64,000 bases of DNA. Source: CAYWVR01 sp964461715. Its GTDB lineage: Bacteria; Planctomycetota; Phycisphaerae; FEN-1346. The stretch covers positions 1 to 64,000 of the forward strand of contig CAYWVR010000017.1 of the NCBI GenBank assembly GCA_964461715.1. The letters run 5' to 3'. Below the pieces are notes generated by a model. That model was not told the origin of the DNA and made no database searches. It saw nothing but the letters and a program-made list of their open reading frames with translations. Of the stretch, positions 26,095-35,282 are shown in pieces; within the stretch, counting starts at the first letter, position 1; each line of letters starts with the position of its first letter. The position numbers and the translations under genes were made by a program.

Positions 26095-26139
26095 GGGCTC
26101 TTGCCCCTCCGTCCCTTGTGGCGGCCAAACGCGACTTCC

Positions 26140-26168
26140 TTGCATGACGGGGGCTCGGCGTGTAGGGT
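26140..26168 (+). promoter_or_regulatory. candidate promoter of the MscS gene
   Basis: TTGCAT (26140-26145), 17-bp spacer, TAGGGT (26163-26168) preceded by TG. ATG 26200 lies 31 nt on. Confidence 0.4.
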
Positions 26169-26199
26169 GTAGGCCCGCGAGCGAGGAGGAGGTCCATCG

Positions 26200-27555
26200 A
26201 TGAGGAAAACGGCGTTTCTGGCCCTTCTGATGGTGTTGGCGGGCCCCTCGGCGGCCGCCCCGACCGGGGAATCCGTGGCCGAGGAGGTCGAGGTCAAGGA
26301 GGCCGGTCCGCCGCCGGTTCATCAGGGCACGCCCGAGGCCGAGGGCGCGTCCGAAACCGCCGAAACCCCGCCTCTAAGCCCAGAAAAGGCCTCCGGGGAG
26401 GACGAGGGACCCATCCTGAACCTTTCCGAGGAGATGAAGAAGGTCCTGGGCCCGTGGGCCGTGGTGGAGGTCCTGGGCGTGGCCGTGTGGCAGTTCCTGG
26501 CGGCGTTCGTGTTCATCCTGCTGGGCTTGGTCCTCAAGAAGGTATCGGACTTTGTGATGGAGCGGAAGATGATTCCGCTTCTGAAACGGTCGCCGTGGAA
26601 TTTCGACCACATGCTGGCCGAAGCGGCCGCCAAGCCCCTGGGATGGCTGTTCGTGCTGGGGGGATTAGCGGGGGCCGTGGGGGTGATGCGGCTGCCGGTG
26701 GACCCGAACATCCGGGGGATGGTGTACGGGATCGTGAAGGTCCTGTTGGCGGGCGAACTCCTCTGGTTCCTCTTCCGGATCGTGGACGTAGCGGTCCAGT
26801 ACCTCGCCCACGTGGCCAAGAGGACCGATTCGAAGCTCGACGACCAGCTCGTGCCGCTCCTGAGGAAGGCCCTGAAGGTCACGATCGGGGTCTTTTGCGG
26901 CGTGTGGGTCATCCAGATGCTGGGCTACAGCGTATCGAGCCTGATTGCGGGGCTGGGCATCGGGGGTCTGGCGGTGGCCCTGGCCCTTCAGGACACGCTT
27001 TCGAACTTCTTCGGGTCGATCTTCATCTTCCTCGATCAGCCCTTCGCGGTGGGGGACCTGGTAAAGATGGGCGAGATCGAGGGTACCGTGGAGCGGATCG
27101 GTTTCCGCTCGACCCGCGTCCGGGCCTTCGATGCCACGCTGATCTCGATTCCCAACAAACACGTGGCGGATTCTCAGGTGGACAACTGGACGAAGCGGCC
27201 CAAACGCCGCGTCCTCCAGACCGTGGGGGTCACCTACGAGACGACGGCGGAAGAGATGGAGGCGGCGGTGGCCGATATCCGGGCCCTCCTGGAGGCCGAC
27301 GAGGACGTCGACCAGGAGTACATGGTCGTCCGGTTCGCGGATTTCGGCGACTCGAGCCTGAACGTCCTGGTCCTTTATTTCACGAAGTCGACCGACTACG
27401 CCGTGCACATGGAGGTCCGGGAGCGGATGAATCTGCAAATCATGCGCGCGCTGCGGGCCCGGGGCCTGTCCATCGCGTTCCCGACCCGGACGGTGTATTT
27501 CGAGGGCGACATCGCCCGCGCCGCGGCGGGGCGGCAGACCGGTCCGGGCGCGTAA
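26200..27555 (+). CDS. MscS-family mechanosensitive channel
   Basis: A 451-residue small-conductance mechanosensitive channel that would release solutes on hypo-osmotic shock. Signal-like segment 1-20, then an acidic Glu/Pro-rich periplasmic stretch (21-80). Transmembrane segments lie at about 87-112, 144-161, 175-198, 223-241, and the pore-lining TM3 at about 246-275 with the Gly/Ala pattern SLIAGLGIGGLAVALALQD and NFFGSIFIF. The beta domain follows (PFAVGDLVKMGEIEGTVERI, SIPNKHVADSQVDN), then an alpha-beta C-terminus. Longer than E. coli MscS (286) because of extra N-terminal helices, as in MscK/YbdG-type members. GAGGAGGAGG precedes the start. Confidence 0.93.
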   Translation: MRKTAFLALLMVLAGPSAAAPTGESVAEEVEVKEAGPPPVHQGTPEAEGASETAETPPLSPEKASGEDEGPILNLSEEMKKVLGPWAVVEVLGVAVWQFLAAFVFILLGLVLKKVSDFVMERKMIPLLKRSPWNFDHMLAEAAAKPLGWLFVLGGLAGAVGVMRLPVDPNIRGMVYGIVKVLLAGELLWFLFRIVDVAVQYLAHVAKRTDSKLDDQLVPLLRKALKVTIGVFCGVWVIQMLGYSVSSLIAGLGIGGLAVALALQDTLSNFFGSIFIFLDQPFAVGDLVKMGEIEGTVERIGFRSTRVRAFDATLISIPNKHVADSQVDNWTKRPKRRVLQTVGVTYETTAEEMEAAVADIRALLEADEDVDQEYMVVRFADFGDSSLNVLVLYFTKSTDYAVHMEVRERMNLQIMRALRARGLSIAFPTRTVYFEGDIARAAAGRQTGPGA

Positions 27556-27588
27556 GCCCAGGCCAGAAAAGCGCTTGCGGCTTGGCCC

Positions 27589-28221
27589 TCAGAACGCCCC
27601 GGCCGCCTCTCGGGCCTCCTCGACGGCCTTCTCGAGGGTCTGCTCGGCCACCTCCGGGCCTTCCGAGGCCGTCGGCTCGATGAGGATCGAGCGGATGTCC
27701 TCGAAGCCAATGAACCCGAACGCCAGCGCCAGGTAGGGCTTCTGGCGATCAAGGGCCTCGTGCCCCGACCCCTCGGCGTACCGGCCGCCACGGGCCAGAA
27801 TCAGCGTCATCGGCCGCCCTCCGGCCAGCCCTTCCACCTGCCCCGGACCGGTGTAGCGGAACGTCTCGCGGGGCTGGATGATGACGTCGATGTAGTGCTT
27901 CAGGGGGTAGGGCACCGAGAAGTTCCACATCGGGCTTGAGAGGAGCACTTTGTCGGCCTTCTTGAAGTGGTCGATCGTCCGGACGACGTGCTCCCAGACG
28001 CGGGCCTCGGCCGGATCGGGCTCCTGGCCCGCCATGACGGCCATCTTGGCCATGGCCGCCTCCCCGTGGAAGGGCACCGGCGGGGCGGAGGCGAGGTCCA
28101 GCGTCTCGATGACGTCCTCGGGGCGGACCTCGCGGTAGGCCTCCAGGAAGGCCCACGCGCACCGATTCGAGTACGACGCTTCGCCGCGCGGCGAGGCCTG
28201 GATGTGGAGGACGCGGGCCAT
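27589..28221 (-). CDS. azoR: FMN-dependent NADH azoreductase / quinone reductase
   Basis: A 210-residue flavodoxin-fold NAD(P)H:quinone reductase of the AzoR family, which reduces quinones and azo compounds using FMN. Motifs: N-terminal phosphate loop VLHIQASPRGEASYSN, the flavin-binding SPMWNFSVPYPLKHYIDVI and the LARGGRY loop. Length is typical. ATG 28221 is chosen because AAAGGAG lies 9 nt upstream; an upstream in-frame ATG would add 11 residues without homology. A TACAAT -10 lies at 28253-28258. Divergent from the YkgJ gene; likely a general redox-stress enzyme. Confidence 0.92.
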   Translation of the reverse strand: MARVLHIQASPRGEASYSNRCAWAFLEAYREVRPEDVIETLDLASAPPVPFHGEAAMAKMAVMAGQEPDPAEARVWEHVVRTIDHFKKADKVLLSSPMWNFSVPYPLKHYIDVIIQPRETFRYTGPGQVEGLAGGRPMTLILARGGRYAEGSGHEALDRQKPYLALAFGFIGFEDIRSILIEPTASEGPEVAEQTLEKAVEEAREAAGAF

Positions 28222-28252
28222 CGTGGGGCTCCTTTCGGGGTGCGATGGGGCC

Positions 28253-28258
28253 ATTGTA
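28253..28258 (-). promoter_or_regulatory. candidate -10 of azoR
   Basis: Minus strand TACAAT, 31 nt before ATG 28221. There is no recognisable -35 at 16-18 bp. Confidence 0.35.
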
Positions 28259-28299
28259 GCGCGCGGCGGCCGCCGGCGGGGGAGGGAATCCGCCCGGGC

Positions 28300-28328
28300 T
28301 TGACGATCCGCGCCCGGGCGGGTCTAAT
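28300..28328 (+). promoter_or_regulatory. promoter of the YkgJ-family gene
   Basis: TTGACG (28300-28305), 17-bp spacer, TCTAAT (28323-28328). ATG 28359 lies 30 nt beyond. Strong match for a genome this GC-rich. Confidence 0.6.
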
Positions 28329-28358
28329 GCCCGCGAAACGTGCCGGAGGGAGCCGCAG

Positions 28359-28760
28359 ATGCCGAAACGCGACGGCCACGGGGACTGTGAGACGTGCGGC
28401 GGACGGTGCTGCCGCTACGTCGTCGTCCAGATCGACAAGCCTACCCGCAAGATCGACCGCGAGGAGGTCCGCTGGTTCCTGGCCCACGAGAACGTGCTCG
28501 TCTACATCGACCACGATGAGAAGACGTGGAACGTCCAGTTCAACACCCCCTGCACCCACCTGACGAAATCCAACCGCTGCCGCATCTACGCCGACCGCTA
28601 CAAGGTCTGCCGCGACTACGACACCGAGACGTGTGAGGAGTCCGACGGGGAGGTTGACGCCACCATCTTCCACGCGCCCGAGGAATACGACGCGTGGCGT
28701 GAGAAAATGAAGCGCAAAAAACGCCGAAAGAAGGGCAAGAAGCGGCGTCGCGGCAAATAA
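28359..28760 (+). CDS. YkgJ-family cysteine-cluster protein
   Basis: A 133-residue small cytoplasmic protein with the YkgJ (CxxCxxxCC) zinc/iron-chelating pattern: C10, C13, C17 and C18, then PCTHL with C65, C74 in NRCRIY, C84 in CRDY, and C92. These eight Cys are the family's metal-binding set; biochemical function is unknown. It ends in a long basic tail (about residues 117-133, mostly Lys and Arg), suggesting nucleic acid or ribosome contact. GGAGGG precedes the start. Confidence 0.9.
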   Translation: MPKRDGHGDCETCGGRCCRYVVVQIDKPTRKIDREEVRWFLAHENVLVYIDHDEKTWNVQFNTPCTHLTKSNRCRIYADRYKVCRDYDTETCEESDGEVDATIFHAPEEYDAWREKMKRKKRRKKGKKRRRGK

Positions 28761-28793
28761 TCCGCGCGTCCCGCCCGCCCCGCGCGGGAACCA

Positions 28794-29924
28794 TCACGGG
28801 CACCATGGGACCCGCAGGGCCACCCGCCGCGCAAGCGGCGAGAAGATGACCCGGGCCTTGAGCAGCTTCTTGGCTACCCGCTTCGCCTGGCGCGAGAAAC
28901 CCGCCCGATAGGCCGCCAGGGGGTCTTCGGCCCCGGCCGCCGCCCCGGCCGCCGCGCCGCTCTCCAGGGCGAACGAGAGGCCCTCGCCGCTCGACGGGCT
29001 CACCAGGCCCGCCGCCTCCCCCGCCAGGAGCACCCGCTCGCGCCCGGCACACGCCTCTCGCCGCCGCCCGGGCCGGGCCAGCCCACGGGCCGACCGTTCC
29101 CGCGCCTCGCCTTCGAGGCCCAGAGCCCCCCGTATGGCCTCCAGGACCCTCTCGAACCGCCGGCGGGCCCCGCGGGCCTCGTCGAAGGCCGTCCCGACGA
29201 GCACGCCGCCCGGCTTCGGAATGGCCCACGCGTAGTAGCTCGTCAGACGGGCGTCAAAGAGCACCTCGTGGGCCTCGGGCAGGACGTCCGCCGCGACCAA
29301 TGCCTGGACCGCCGTCATGACACGGGGACCGGGCTGGTCGGGGAGCAGGAGCCTTCGGACCCGCGAGCGGGCCCCGTCGGCGCCCAGGACGAGCCCCGCG
29401 GTCAGCGTTTGCGTGCGTCCTCCGGACACGATCCGGGCCTCGAATCCGCTTCCCTGCCGCGCCAGGCCCGCCAGCCGCGCTCCCGGCCACACGCGGACCC
29501 GTTCCCGGGCGAGATCGGCGAGCCACGCGTCGAAACAAGCCCGGTCGAGGTTGACGTAATGGCGGCGGTAGCGCTGCTCCAGGCCGCTCGCGAGGTCGCG
29601 GACGTGGACGCTGTGCGGCTCAGGACGGACGCGAACGTCCTGCGGGAGGTCGAGTCCGGCCCGCCGGAGGGCTCGCTGAGCGGCGGGAGCCAGCAACCCG
29701 CCGCAGCACCGGCCGCGGGCCGGATCGGCCCGGTCGATGAGAAGGCCGCGCATGCCGGCCGGGAGGTGCAGGGCCGCCCCGCACCCCGCCGCCCCCGCGC
29801 CGACGATCAGGATGTCGAAGGTCTCGTGGGGCAGAGGCGGCCTCCCGCGTCCGGTGGCAGGGGGATTATGGCGTGCAAGGTCTTGGCGTACAAGCCTTTG
29901 CGGGCGACTCGGATATCGCCGCAA
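28794..29924 (-). CDS. FAD-dependent oxidoreductase, geranylgeranyl-reductase-like
   Basis: A flavoprotein with an N-terminal Rossmann motif IVGAGAAGCGAALHL, a middle GG-reductase-like part, and the C-terminal FAD block VLLAGEAAGLVSPSSGEGLSFALESG. Family members reduce prenyl chains or act as hydroxylase-like monooxygenases; substrate unknown here. The maximal reading frame starts at TTG 29924 and gives 376 residues, but homology begins at about residue 34 (ETFDILIVGAG). A later non-ATG start (for example CTG just before PHETFD, with GGGAGG upstream) is likely, so the N-terminus is uncertain. It converges on the YkgJ gene. Confidence 0.8.
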   Translation of the reverse strand: MRRYPSRPQRLVRQDLARHNPPATGRGRPPLPHETFDILIVGAGAAGCGAALHLPAGMRGLLIDRADPARGRCCGGLLAPAAQRALRRAGLDLPQDVRVRPEPHSVHVRDLASGLEQRYRRHYVNLDRACFDAWLADLARERVRVWPGARLAGLARQGSGFEARIVSGGRTQTLTAGLVLGADGARSRVRRLLLPDQPGPRVMTAVQALVAADVLPEAHEVLFDARLTSYYAWAIPKPGGVLVGTAFDEARGARRRFERVLEAIRGALGLEGEARERSARGLARPGRRREACAGRERVLLAGEAAGLVSPSSGEGLSFALESGAAAGAAAGAEDPLAAYRAGFSRQAKRVAKKLLKARVIFSPLARRVALRVPWCP

Positions 29925-30027
29925 GCGGATGTTACCCCCTTGTTACGAACGCCGGGCCCTTCGTATGCGACAATAAAGGGTGGAGGCGCGGAAACGCATC
30001 CCGCCTCCGAGCCGAGGAGGACGAGCC

Positions 30028-32319
30028 ATGAGACCCGTCGCACGTGTCGCCCTGAGCGTCGCCCTGCTGGCCGGGGCCCTCGCCGCCCCCGCTGCCGCCC
30101 AGCACGTCCACCACCATCACCACTACCACGGCCGCCCCTGGGCCGCCAACGTCGTGGTGCCCCAGGCCCGGTCCTTCCACGCCGCCGCGCCCGTTTCCGG
30201 CCGAGCGACCCTGTCCATTGAGATCACGGGGGTCGAGGTGGGCGTCGTCATCAGCGAGCAGGTTGCCACCACGACGATGGACATCGGGCTCCGGAACCTG
30301 ACCTCCACGCGGCAGGAGGCCGAGCTGGTGGTTCCGGTGCCCTCGGGCGTGGCCGTCCGGTCCTTTACGTTCCAGGGGGCCGCCGCCGAGCCCACGGCCG
30401 AGCTGCTTCCGAAAGAGGAGGCCAAGAGCGCATATGCGGCCATCGTGGCCAAGATTCGCGATCCGGCCCTGCTGGAGTTCATCGGGTGCACGATGATTCG
30501 CTCGGCGGTCTTCCCGCTCGAGCCGAACGGGACGCAGAAGGTCCGCCTGACGTACGAGCAGGTCCTGGCGGCCGACGGGAACCGCGTCGACTACGAGATC
30601 CCGCGTACCGAGTCTCTCGACTATACCATCCCTTGGACCGTCTCGGTCCGCATCAAGTCGACTCGGCCCGTCGCGACGGTCTACTCGCCCACCCACGCCC
30701 TCGACGTCCGCCGCCAGGGGCCCGGCGTCGTCTCCGTCCGCATCAAGCCGGAGGCGGCGGACCAGCCGGGGCCCATCCGCCTTTCGTACCTGACCGGGGG
30801 AGACGGGGTGGCAGCGTCGCTGCTGGCCTACCCGGACGCGAGAGGCGACGGCGGGTATTTCCTGCTGCTGGCGGGGGTTCCGGCCACGCTGCGGACGAAG
30901 GAGGGCCGCTCGGCCATCCGCCGGGAGGTCATTCTCGTCCTCGACCGCTCCGGGAGCATGCGGGGCGGCAAGATCGATCAGGTCCGCGAGGCCGCCCAGC
31001 AGGTCATCGAGGGCCTCGACGACGGCGAGGCCTTCAATGTGATCCTCTATAACGAAACCGTCGAGCCCCTTTCCCCCAAGCCGCTCGTCAAAGGCCCCGA
31101 GACGGTCGCCCGGGCCCGCGAATGGCTCGGCCGGGCCACGCCGCGCGGCGGGACGAACCTCCACGACGCCCTCGTCGAGGCTCTCCGCATGCCGCCCACG
31201 CCGGGGGCCCTGCCCATCGTCCTGTTCCTCACCGATGGCCTCCCGACCGTGGGCCGGACCTCCGAGGCGGTTATCCGCGACGCTGCCATGAAGGCGAACC
31301 CGCACGAGCGGCGGATTTTCACGTTCGGCGCGGGCGTGGACGTGAACACGCCCCTGCTGGAGAAGATCGCCGCCGAGACGCGGGCTACCTCCACCTTCGT
31401 CCTGCCGGGCGAGGACGTCGAGGTGAAGGTGGGCGGGGTGTTCAAGCGGCTCGCGGGGCCCGTGCTGGCCGGTCCGACGCTCTCGACGGTCGACGCCGCC
31501 GTCCTGAACGTACCCGGTCGCGTCTCGGACCTGGTGCCGGACCGTTTGCCGGACCTGTTTGAGGACGACCAGCTCGTGGTGCTGGGGCGGTATACGCGGG
31601 GCGACCTTCCGCTCGTCTTCCACCTGACGGGCAATTGCCCGGGTCGCACGCGGGATTTCCGCTTCGAGTTCGACCTTTCCGCAGCCACCACCCGCAACGC
31701 CTTCGTCCCGCGCCTGTGGGCCAGCCGCAAGATTGGCGTGCTCCTGGACGCGGTTCGACAAATGGGGGCCGAGGGGACGGTGGTGTCGAACGATCCGAAG
31801 CTCAAGGAGCTGACCGACGAGATCGTCCGCCTTTCGACCGAATTCGGCATTCTGACCGAGTATACGGCGTTCCTGGCCCGCGAGGGCACGGACCTCTCGG
31901 CCCGCGACGAGGTCCTGGCCGAGGCGGTCCGCAACTTCCAGGACCGGGCCATCCGCACCCGCTCCGGCCTCGGGGCCGTCAACCAAGAGGTCAACAACAT
32001 GGCCCAGCGGTCCCAGACACAGCTCAACGCCCGCAACGAGTTCTACGACGCCGCAATGAACCGGGTCGCCGTCGCCGCCGTCCAGCAGGTCAACGACCGG
32101 GCGTTCTACCGGCGGGGCGGGCAGTGGGTGGACAGCCGTCTCGTCGACCGCCCCGGCCGCGCCGCCCCCGACCGCACCATCACCTTCGGCTCACCCGAGT
32201 TCCACGAACTGGCCCTGAAGCTGGCTCGCGACCACCGTGCGGGCTCGATAGCCCTGGCCGGTGACATCCTCATGGTGGTCGATGGCCGCACCGTCCTCGT
32301 CAAGGCCCCGAAACCCTGA
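30028..32319 (+). CDS. secreted VIT and VWA domain protein
   Basis: A 763-residue exported protein. Signal peptide 1-22, then a His-rich start to the mature protein (QHVHHHHHYHG). A VIT domain covers about 45-170 (LPKEEAKSAYAAI, and so on). A VWA domain follows with MIDAS D306-x-S308-x-S310 (DRSGSM), the GGTN threonine and FLTDG. The rest is helical with a C-terminal beta hairpin. This is the inter-alpha-trypsin heavy-chain arrangement. The His cluster could bind metal. GAGGAGG precedes ATG 30028; an in-frame start at 29980 lacks a site. First of three genes spaced about 30 nt apart. Confidence 0.9.
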   Translation: MRPVARVALSVALLAGALAAPAAAQHVHHHHHYHGRPWAANVVVPQARSFHAAAPVSGRATLSIEITGVEVGVVISEQVATTTMDIGLRNLTSTRQEAELVVPVPSGVAVRSFTFQGAAAEPTAELLPKEEAKSAYAAIVAKIRDPALLEFIGCTMIRSAVFPLEPNGTQKVRLTYEQVLAADGNRVDYEIPRTESLDYTIPWTVSVRIKSTRPVATVYSPTHALDVRRQGPGVVSVRIKPEAADQPGPIRLSYLTGGDGVAASLLAYPDARGDGGYFLLLAGVPATLRTKEGRSAIRREVILVLDRSGSMRGGKIDQVREAAQQVIEGLDDGEAFNVILYNETVEPLSPKPLVKGPETVARAREWLGRATPRGGTNLHDALVEALRMPPTPGALPIVLFLTDGLPTVGRTSEAVIRDAAMKANPHERRIFTFGAGVDVNTPLLEKIAAETRATSTFVLPGEDVEVKVGGVFKRLAGPVLAGPTLSTVDAAVLNVPGRVSDLVPDRLPDLFEDDQLVVLGRYTRGDLPLVFHLTGNCPGRTRDFRFEFDLSAATTRNAFVPRLWASRKIGVLLDAVRQMGAEGTVVSNDPKLKELTDEIVRLSTEFGILTEYTAFLAREGTDLSARDEVLAEAVRNFQDRAIRTRSGLGAVNQEVNNMAQRSQTQLNARNEFYDAAMNRVAVAAVQQVNDRAFYRRGGQWVDSRLVDRPGRAAPDRTITFGSPEFHELALKLARDHRAGSIALAGDILMVVDGRTVLVKAPKP

Positions 32320-32349
32320 ATCCGCCACAGAAAGCGAAAGGAGCGCACG

Positions 32350-34092
32350 ATGAACCGATGGACCCTGATGCTCGCATCCCTGGCGGCCCTGGCCCCCGCC
32401 GCCGACCTGGAGGCGGCCGCCCCCGTCGCCGACCTGCCCGTCAAGGAGGTCACCGTCTTCAAGGACGGCCATGCTTTCATGCTGCACGAGGGCGAGGCCG
32501 CCACCGACTCGGACGGAAACGTTGTCCTCGACCGCCTGCCGACCCCGATTATCGGCACGTTCATGGCCTATGCGGCCAAGGGACCGGCGGCCCTGGAGTC
32601 CGTGACCACGGGGCGACGGATCGTCGACGTGGCGCGGACGGCCCTCTCGATCCCCGAGCTGATCCGGGCGAACGTGGGCCGGCGCCTCCGAATCCGCGAG
32701 GCGGAGCCCGTGGGCACGTATGAGGGCACCCTCGCGGGTGTCCCCGAGCGGTCCACCGAGGAAACCCGCCGCACCAGCCCCCCCGGAACCCCCGACGCCC
32801 TGCCCGTGGCGGGGCAGATCGTGCTCCTCAAGACCGAGGCGGGGGTCCGGGCGGTGCCCATCGAGCGGATCGAGGAGGTCACCTTCCTCGACGACCCCGC
32901 CACCGCTGTTACGCTGCCCGAGTTTCGCGAGCGGATGGTTCTGGGCCTCGATTGGGGCGGCGCCCGACCCGCCGCGAAGGCCCGGGTGGGCATGATGTAC
33001 GTGGAGCGCGGCATCCGGTGGATTCCGTCGTACCGGGTGGAGCTGGACGGGAAGGGCAAGGCCCGCCTCAAGCTCCAGGCCACGCTCGTCAACGAGCTGG
33101 CCGATCTGGAGGGCGTCAAGGTCCACCTCGTGATCGGCGTGCCCACGTTCGCCTTTGAGGGGACGCCCGACCCGATCTCCCTGCGGGAGGCGGTGGCGCG
33201 GCTCTCCAGCGCCTTCCGTGAGGATTCGCAGACGGCCTATGCCTTCTCGAACGCCATCATGACCCAGCGGGCCATGCCCGTGGAGCGTCGCCACGCACGG
33301 CCGGCCGAGTCGGGGCGGGCCGTCGACCTCGGCCCGGACATCGCCACCTCCGGCCAGGCCGAGGACCTGTACGTCTTCACCCTCGAGGCCGTGTCTTTGG
33401 CGAAGGGCGAGCGGCTGGTGCTCCCGGTGACGGAGTTCGAGCTTCCCTACGAGACGGTGTTCACGCTGGATCTGCCCTTTGCGCCCCCCGCGGAGCTCCG
33501 CCGACAGCGGCATAACAGCCAGCAGGAGGCGGAGCTGGCGCGCCTGATGCACGGTCCGAAGGTCATGCACGTGGTCCGCCTGACCAATACGAGCCGGGCC
33601 CCGCTGACGACGGCCCCGGCCCTGTTGCTCCGCGAAGGGCGGATCCTGGCTCAGGGTCTCATGACCTACACCGCTCCCGGGGCCGCCACCGACCTGGAGG
33701 TCACCGCCGCCGTCGACATTCCCATCCGCTCGGCCGACCACGAGACCGACCGCGTCCCCAACGTCGAGAACTGGCATGGGGTGACCGTCGACCGCATCAA
33801 CCTGGAGGGGCGCGTCAGCCTTACGAATCACCGTGGCGAAACCGTCCAAGTCGAGGTCATGCGCTCCGTCCTCGGCAAGATCGAGTCCGCGTCCCGCGAC
33901 GGCCGCATCACGCATCTGGGGCACCACGAGGGCTGGACCGCGGGGGGCGACTGGCCGTCCTGGTGGTACGGGTACTCGTGGCCGTGGTGGTGGTACCGCT
34001 TCAACGCCGTCGGACGGGTCGCGTGGGATGTGACCCTCGAGCCCGACGAATCCGTCGAGCTGGCCTACACGTGGCACTATTACTGGGACTGA
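32350..34092 (+). CDS. secreted DUF4139-like protein
   Basis: A 580-residue exported protein with a signal peptide (1-23). N-terminal beta domain (VKEVTVFKDGHAFMLHEGEA) and a middle all-beta part (GMMYVERGIRWIPSYRVELDGKGKARLKLQATL), the pattern of DUF4139 proteins. An aromatic patch near 535-550 (WPSWWYGYSWPWWWYRF) is striking; it could contact carbohydrate or membrane. It ends AYTWHYYWD. AAAGGAG precedes the start. It lies between two VWA genes, so a partner role in a surface complex is plausible; no enzyme activity is evident. Confidence 0.85.
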   Translation: MNRWTLMLASLAALAPAADLEAAAPVADLPVKEVTVFKDGHAFMLHEGEAATDSDGNVVLDRLPTPIIGTFMAYAAKGPAALESVTTGRRIVDVARTALSIPELIRANVGRRLRIREAEPVGTYEGTLAGVPERSTEETRRTSPPGTPDALPVAGQIVLLKTEAGVRAVPIERIEEVTFLDDPATAVTLPEFRERMVLGLDWGGARPAAKARVGMMYVERGIRWIPSYRVELDGKGKARLKLQATLVNELADLEGVKVHLVIGVPTFAFEGTPDPISLREAVARLSSAFREDSQTAYAFSNAIMTQRAMPVERRHARPAESGRAVDLGPDIATSGQAEDLYVFTLEAVSLAKGERLVLPVTEFELPYETVFTLDLPFAPPAELRRQRHNSQQEAELARLMHGPKVMHVVRLTNTSRAPLTTAPALLLREGRILAQGLMTYTAPGAATDLEVTAAVDIPIRSADHETDRVPNVENWHGVTVDRINLEGRVSLTNHRGETVQVEVMRSVLGKIESASRDGRITHLGHHEGWTAGGDWPSWWYGYSWPWWWYRFNAVGRVAWDVTLEPDESVELAYTWHYYWD

Positions 34093-34121
34093 GGTCCGAT
34101 CCAACGAAAAGGAGACTTGCG

Positions 34122-35228
34122 ATGCCAGCGCGAACGATGAGTGTTGTGACGGTTGTGCTGACGGTGGCGGCGGCGTGCTCCGCCGTGGAGACGGTCGGGG
34201 CCCCCGAGCCGAAGATTCAGGTGGCCCTGCTGCTGGATAACTCCGGGTCCATGAACGGCCTCATTGACCAGGCCCGGACCCAACTCTGGACTTTCGTCAA
34301 CGAGTTCGCCACCTCCAGGAAGGGCGGCCGTGCCCCGGCCATCGAGGTGGCCCTCTACACCTACGGCAACCCGCCCCCGACGCAGCTCGTGCCCCTGACG
34401 GACGACCTGGACTTGGTGAGCGAGAAGCTCTTCGCCGTGATGATCTCGGGCGGCGACGAATACTGCGGCCAGGTCATCCGGACGGCGGTTGAGGGCCTGG
34501 CCTGGAGCGATTCGCCTGCGGATCTGAAGGTCATCTTCATCGCCGGCAACGAGCCGTTCACCCAGGGGCCCATCGACTACCACGATGCCTGCAAGGCGGC
34601 GATTGCCAAGGGCATCCTCGTCAACACCATCCATTGTGGCGACGAGGCGGCGGGCATCAACGGGAAGTGGAAGGACGGGGCCCTCCTGGCCGAGGGAACC
34701 TACCTCTGCATCAACCAGAACAAGGCCATTCCCCACGTCGAGGCCCCCCAGGACGCCGAGATCGTCCGCCTCGGCGGGCAGCTGAGCGAAACCTACGTGC
34801 CCTACGGCGCGGCCGGCGACGAGGGACGCAAACGCCAGGAGGAGCAGAACGCCAATGCCGCCGGCGTCTCCCTCGAGACCCACGTCCAGCGGACCGTGGC
34901 CCAAAGCCAGGCCCAGTATCGCAACGCCACCTGGGACCTCGTCGATGCCGTCGAGCAGGGCAAGGTCGAGGTCGAGGGCGTCAAGACCGAGCATCTCCCC
35001 GAGCCCATGCAGACGATGACCGTCGAGGAACGGCGAGCCTTCGTCGAGACGACCGCGAAGCGGCGGGCCGAGCTTCAGAAGCAAATCCGGGACCTGAACG
35101 AGGCCCGCCGCCGGTACGTGGCCGCGGAGCTCGAGAAGCTCCAGGGCGACGACGATTCGCTCGATACAGCCATGATCAAGACGCTCCGTGCCCAGGCCGC
35201 CGATCGGGACTTTACGTTTGCGGAATGA
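34122..35228 (+). CDS. secreted VWA domain protein
   Basis: A 368-residue exported VWA protein. Signal peptide 1-20 or so, MIDAS D39-x-S41-x-S43 (LLLDNSGSM) directly after it, and a FIAGNE motif where the last MIDAS Asp of classical domains would be. A helical C-terminus (about 260-355) is rich in Glu, Arg and Gln and looks like a coiled coil. AAAAGGAG precedes ATG 34122; a longer in-frame ORF from 33963 overlaps the previous gene and is rejected. It is last of the VIT-VWA / DUF4139 / VWA operon. Confidence 0.88.
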   Translation: MPARTMSVVTVVLTVAAACSAVETVGAPEPKIQVALLLDNSGSMNGLIDQARTQLWTFVNEFATSRKGGRAPAIEVALYTYGNPPPTQLVPLTDDLDLVSEKLFAVMISGGDEYCGQVIRTAVEGLAWSDSPADLKVIFIAGNEPFTQGPIDYHDACKAAIAKGILVNTIHCGDEAAGINGKWKDGALLAEGTYLCINQNKAIPHVEAPQDAEIVRLGGQLSETYVPYGAAGDEGRKRQEEQNANAAGVSLETHVQRTVAQSQAQYRNATWDLVDAVEQGKVEVEGVKTEHLPEPMQTMTVEERRAFVETTAKRRAELQKQIRDLNEARRRYVAAELEKLQGDDDSLDTAMIKTLRAQAADRDFTFAE

Positions 35229-35254
35229 AGCATCGGGGCGCTTGCGCCATTTCC

Positions 35255-35282
35255 AGGCCCGGGGCCTTGAGGCCCCGGGCTT
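35255..35282. terminator. strong hairpin after VWA operon
   Basis: Perfect 10-bp stem GCCCGGGGCC / GGCCCCGGGC with loop TTGA (35257-35280), extended by G-T and A-T pairs. It begins 27 nt past the stop. No U-tract follows, so it may terminate poorly or serve as an operator, since its loop overlaps the -35 of the next promoter. Confidence 0.5.

Noticed and set aside
26092..26108. Stem AGGGGC-TCTT-GCCCCT after the GH29 remnant as a terminator
   Set aside because: Only 6 bp and no U-tract; it could be chance in this composition.
27561..27587. GGCCA/TGGCC inverted repeat between MscS and azoR as bidirectional terminator
   Set aside because: 5-bp arms with a 17-nt loop and no T-tract; too weak.
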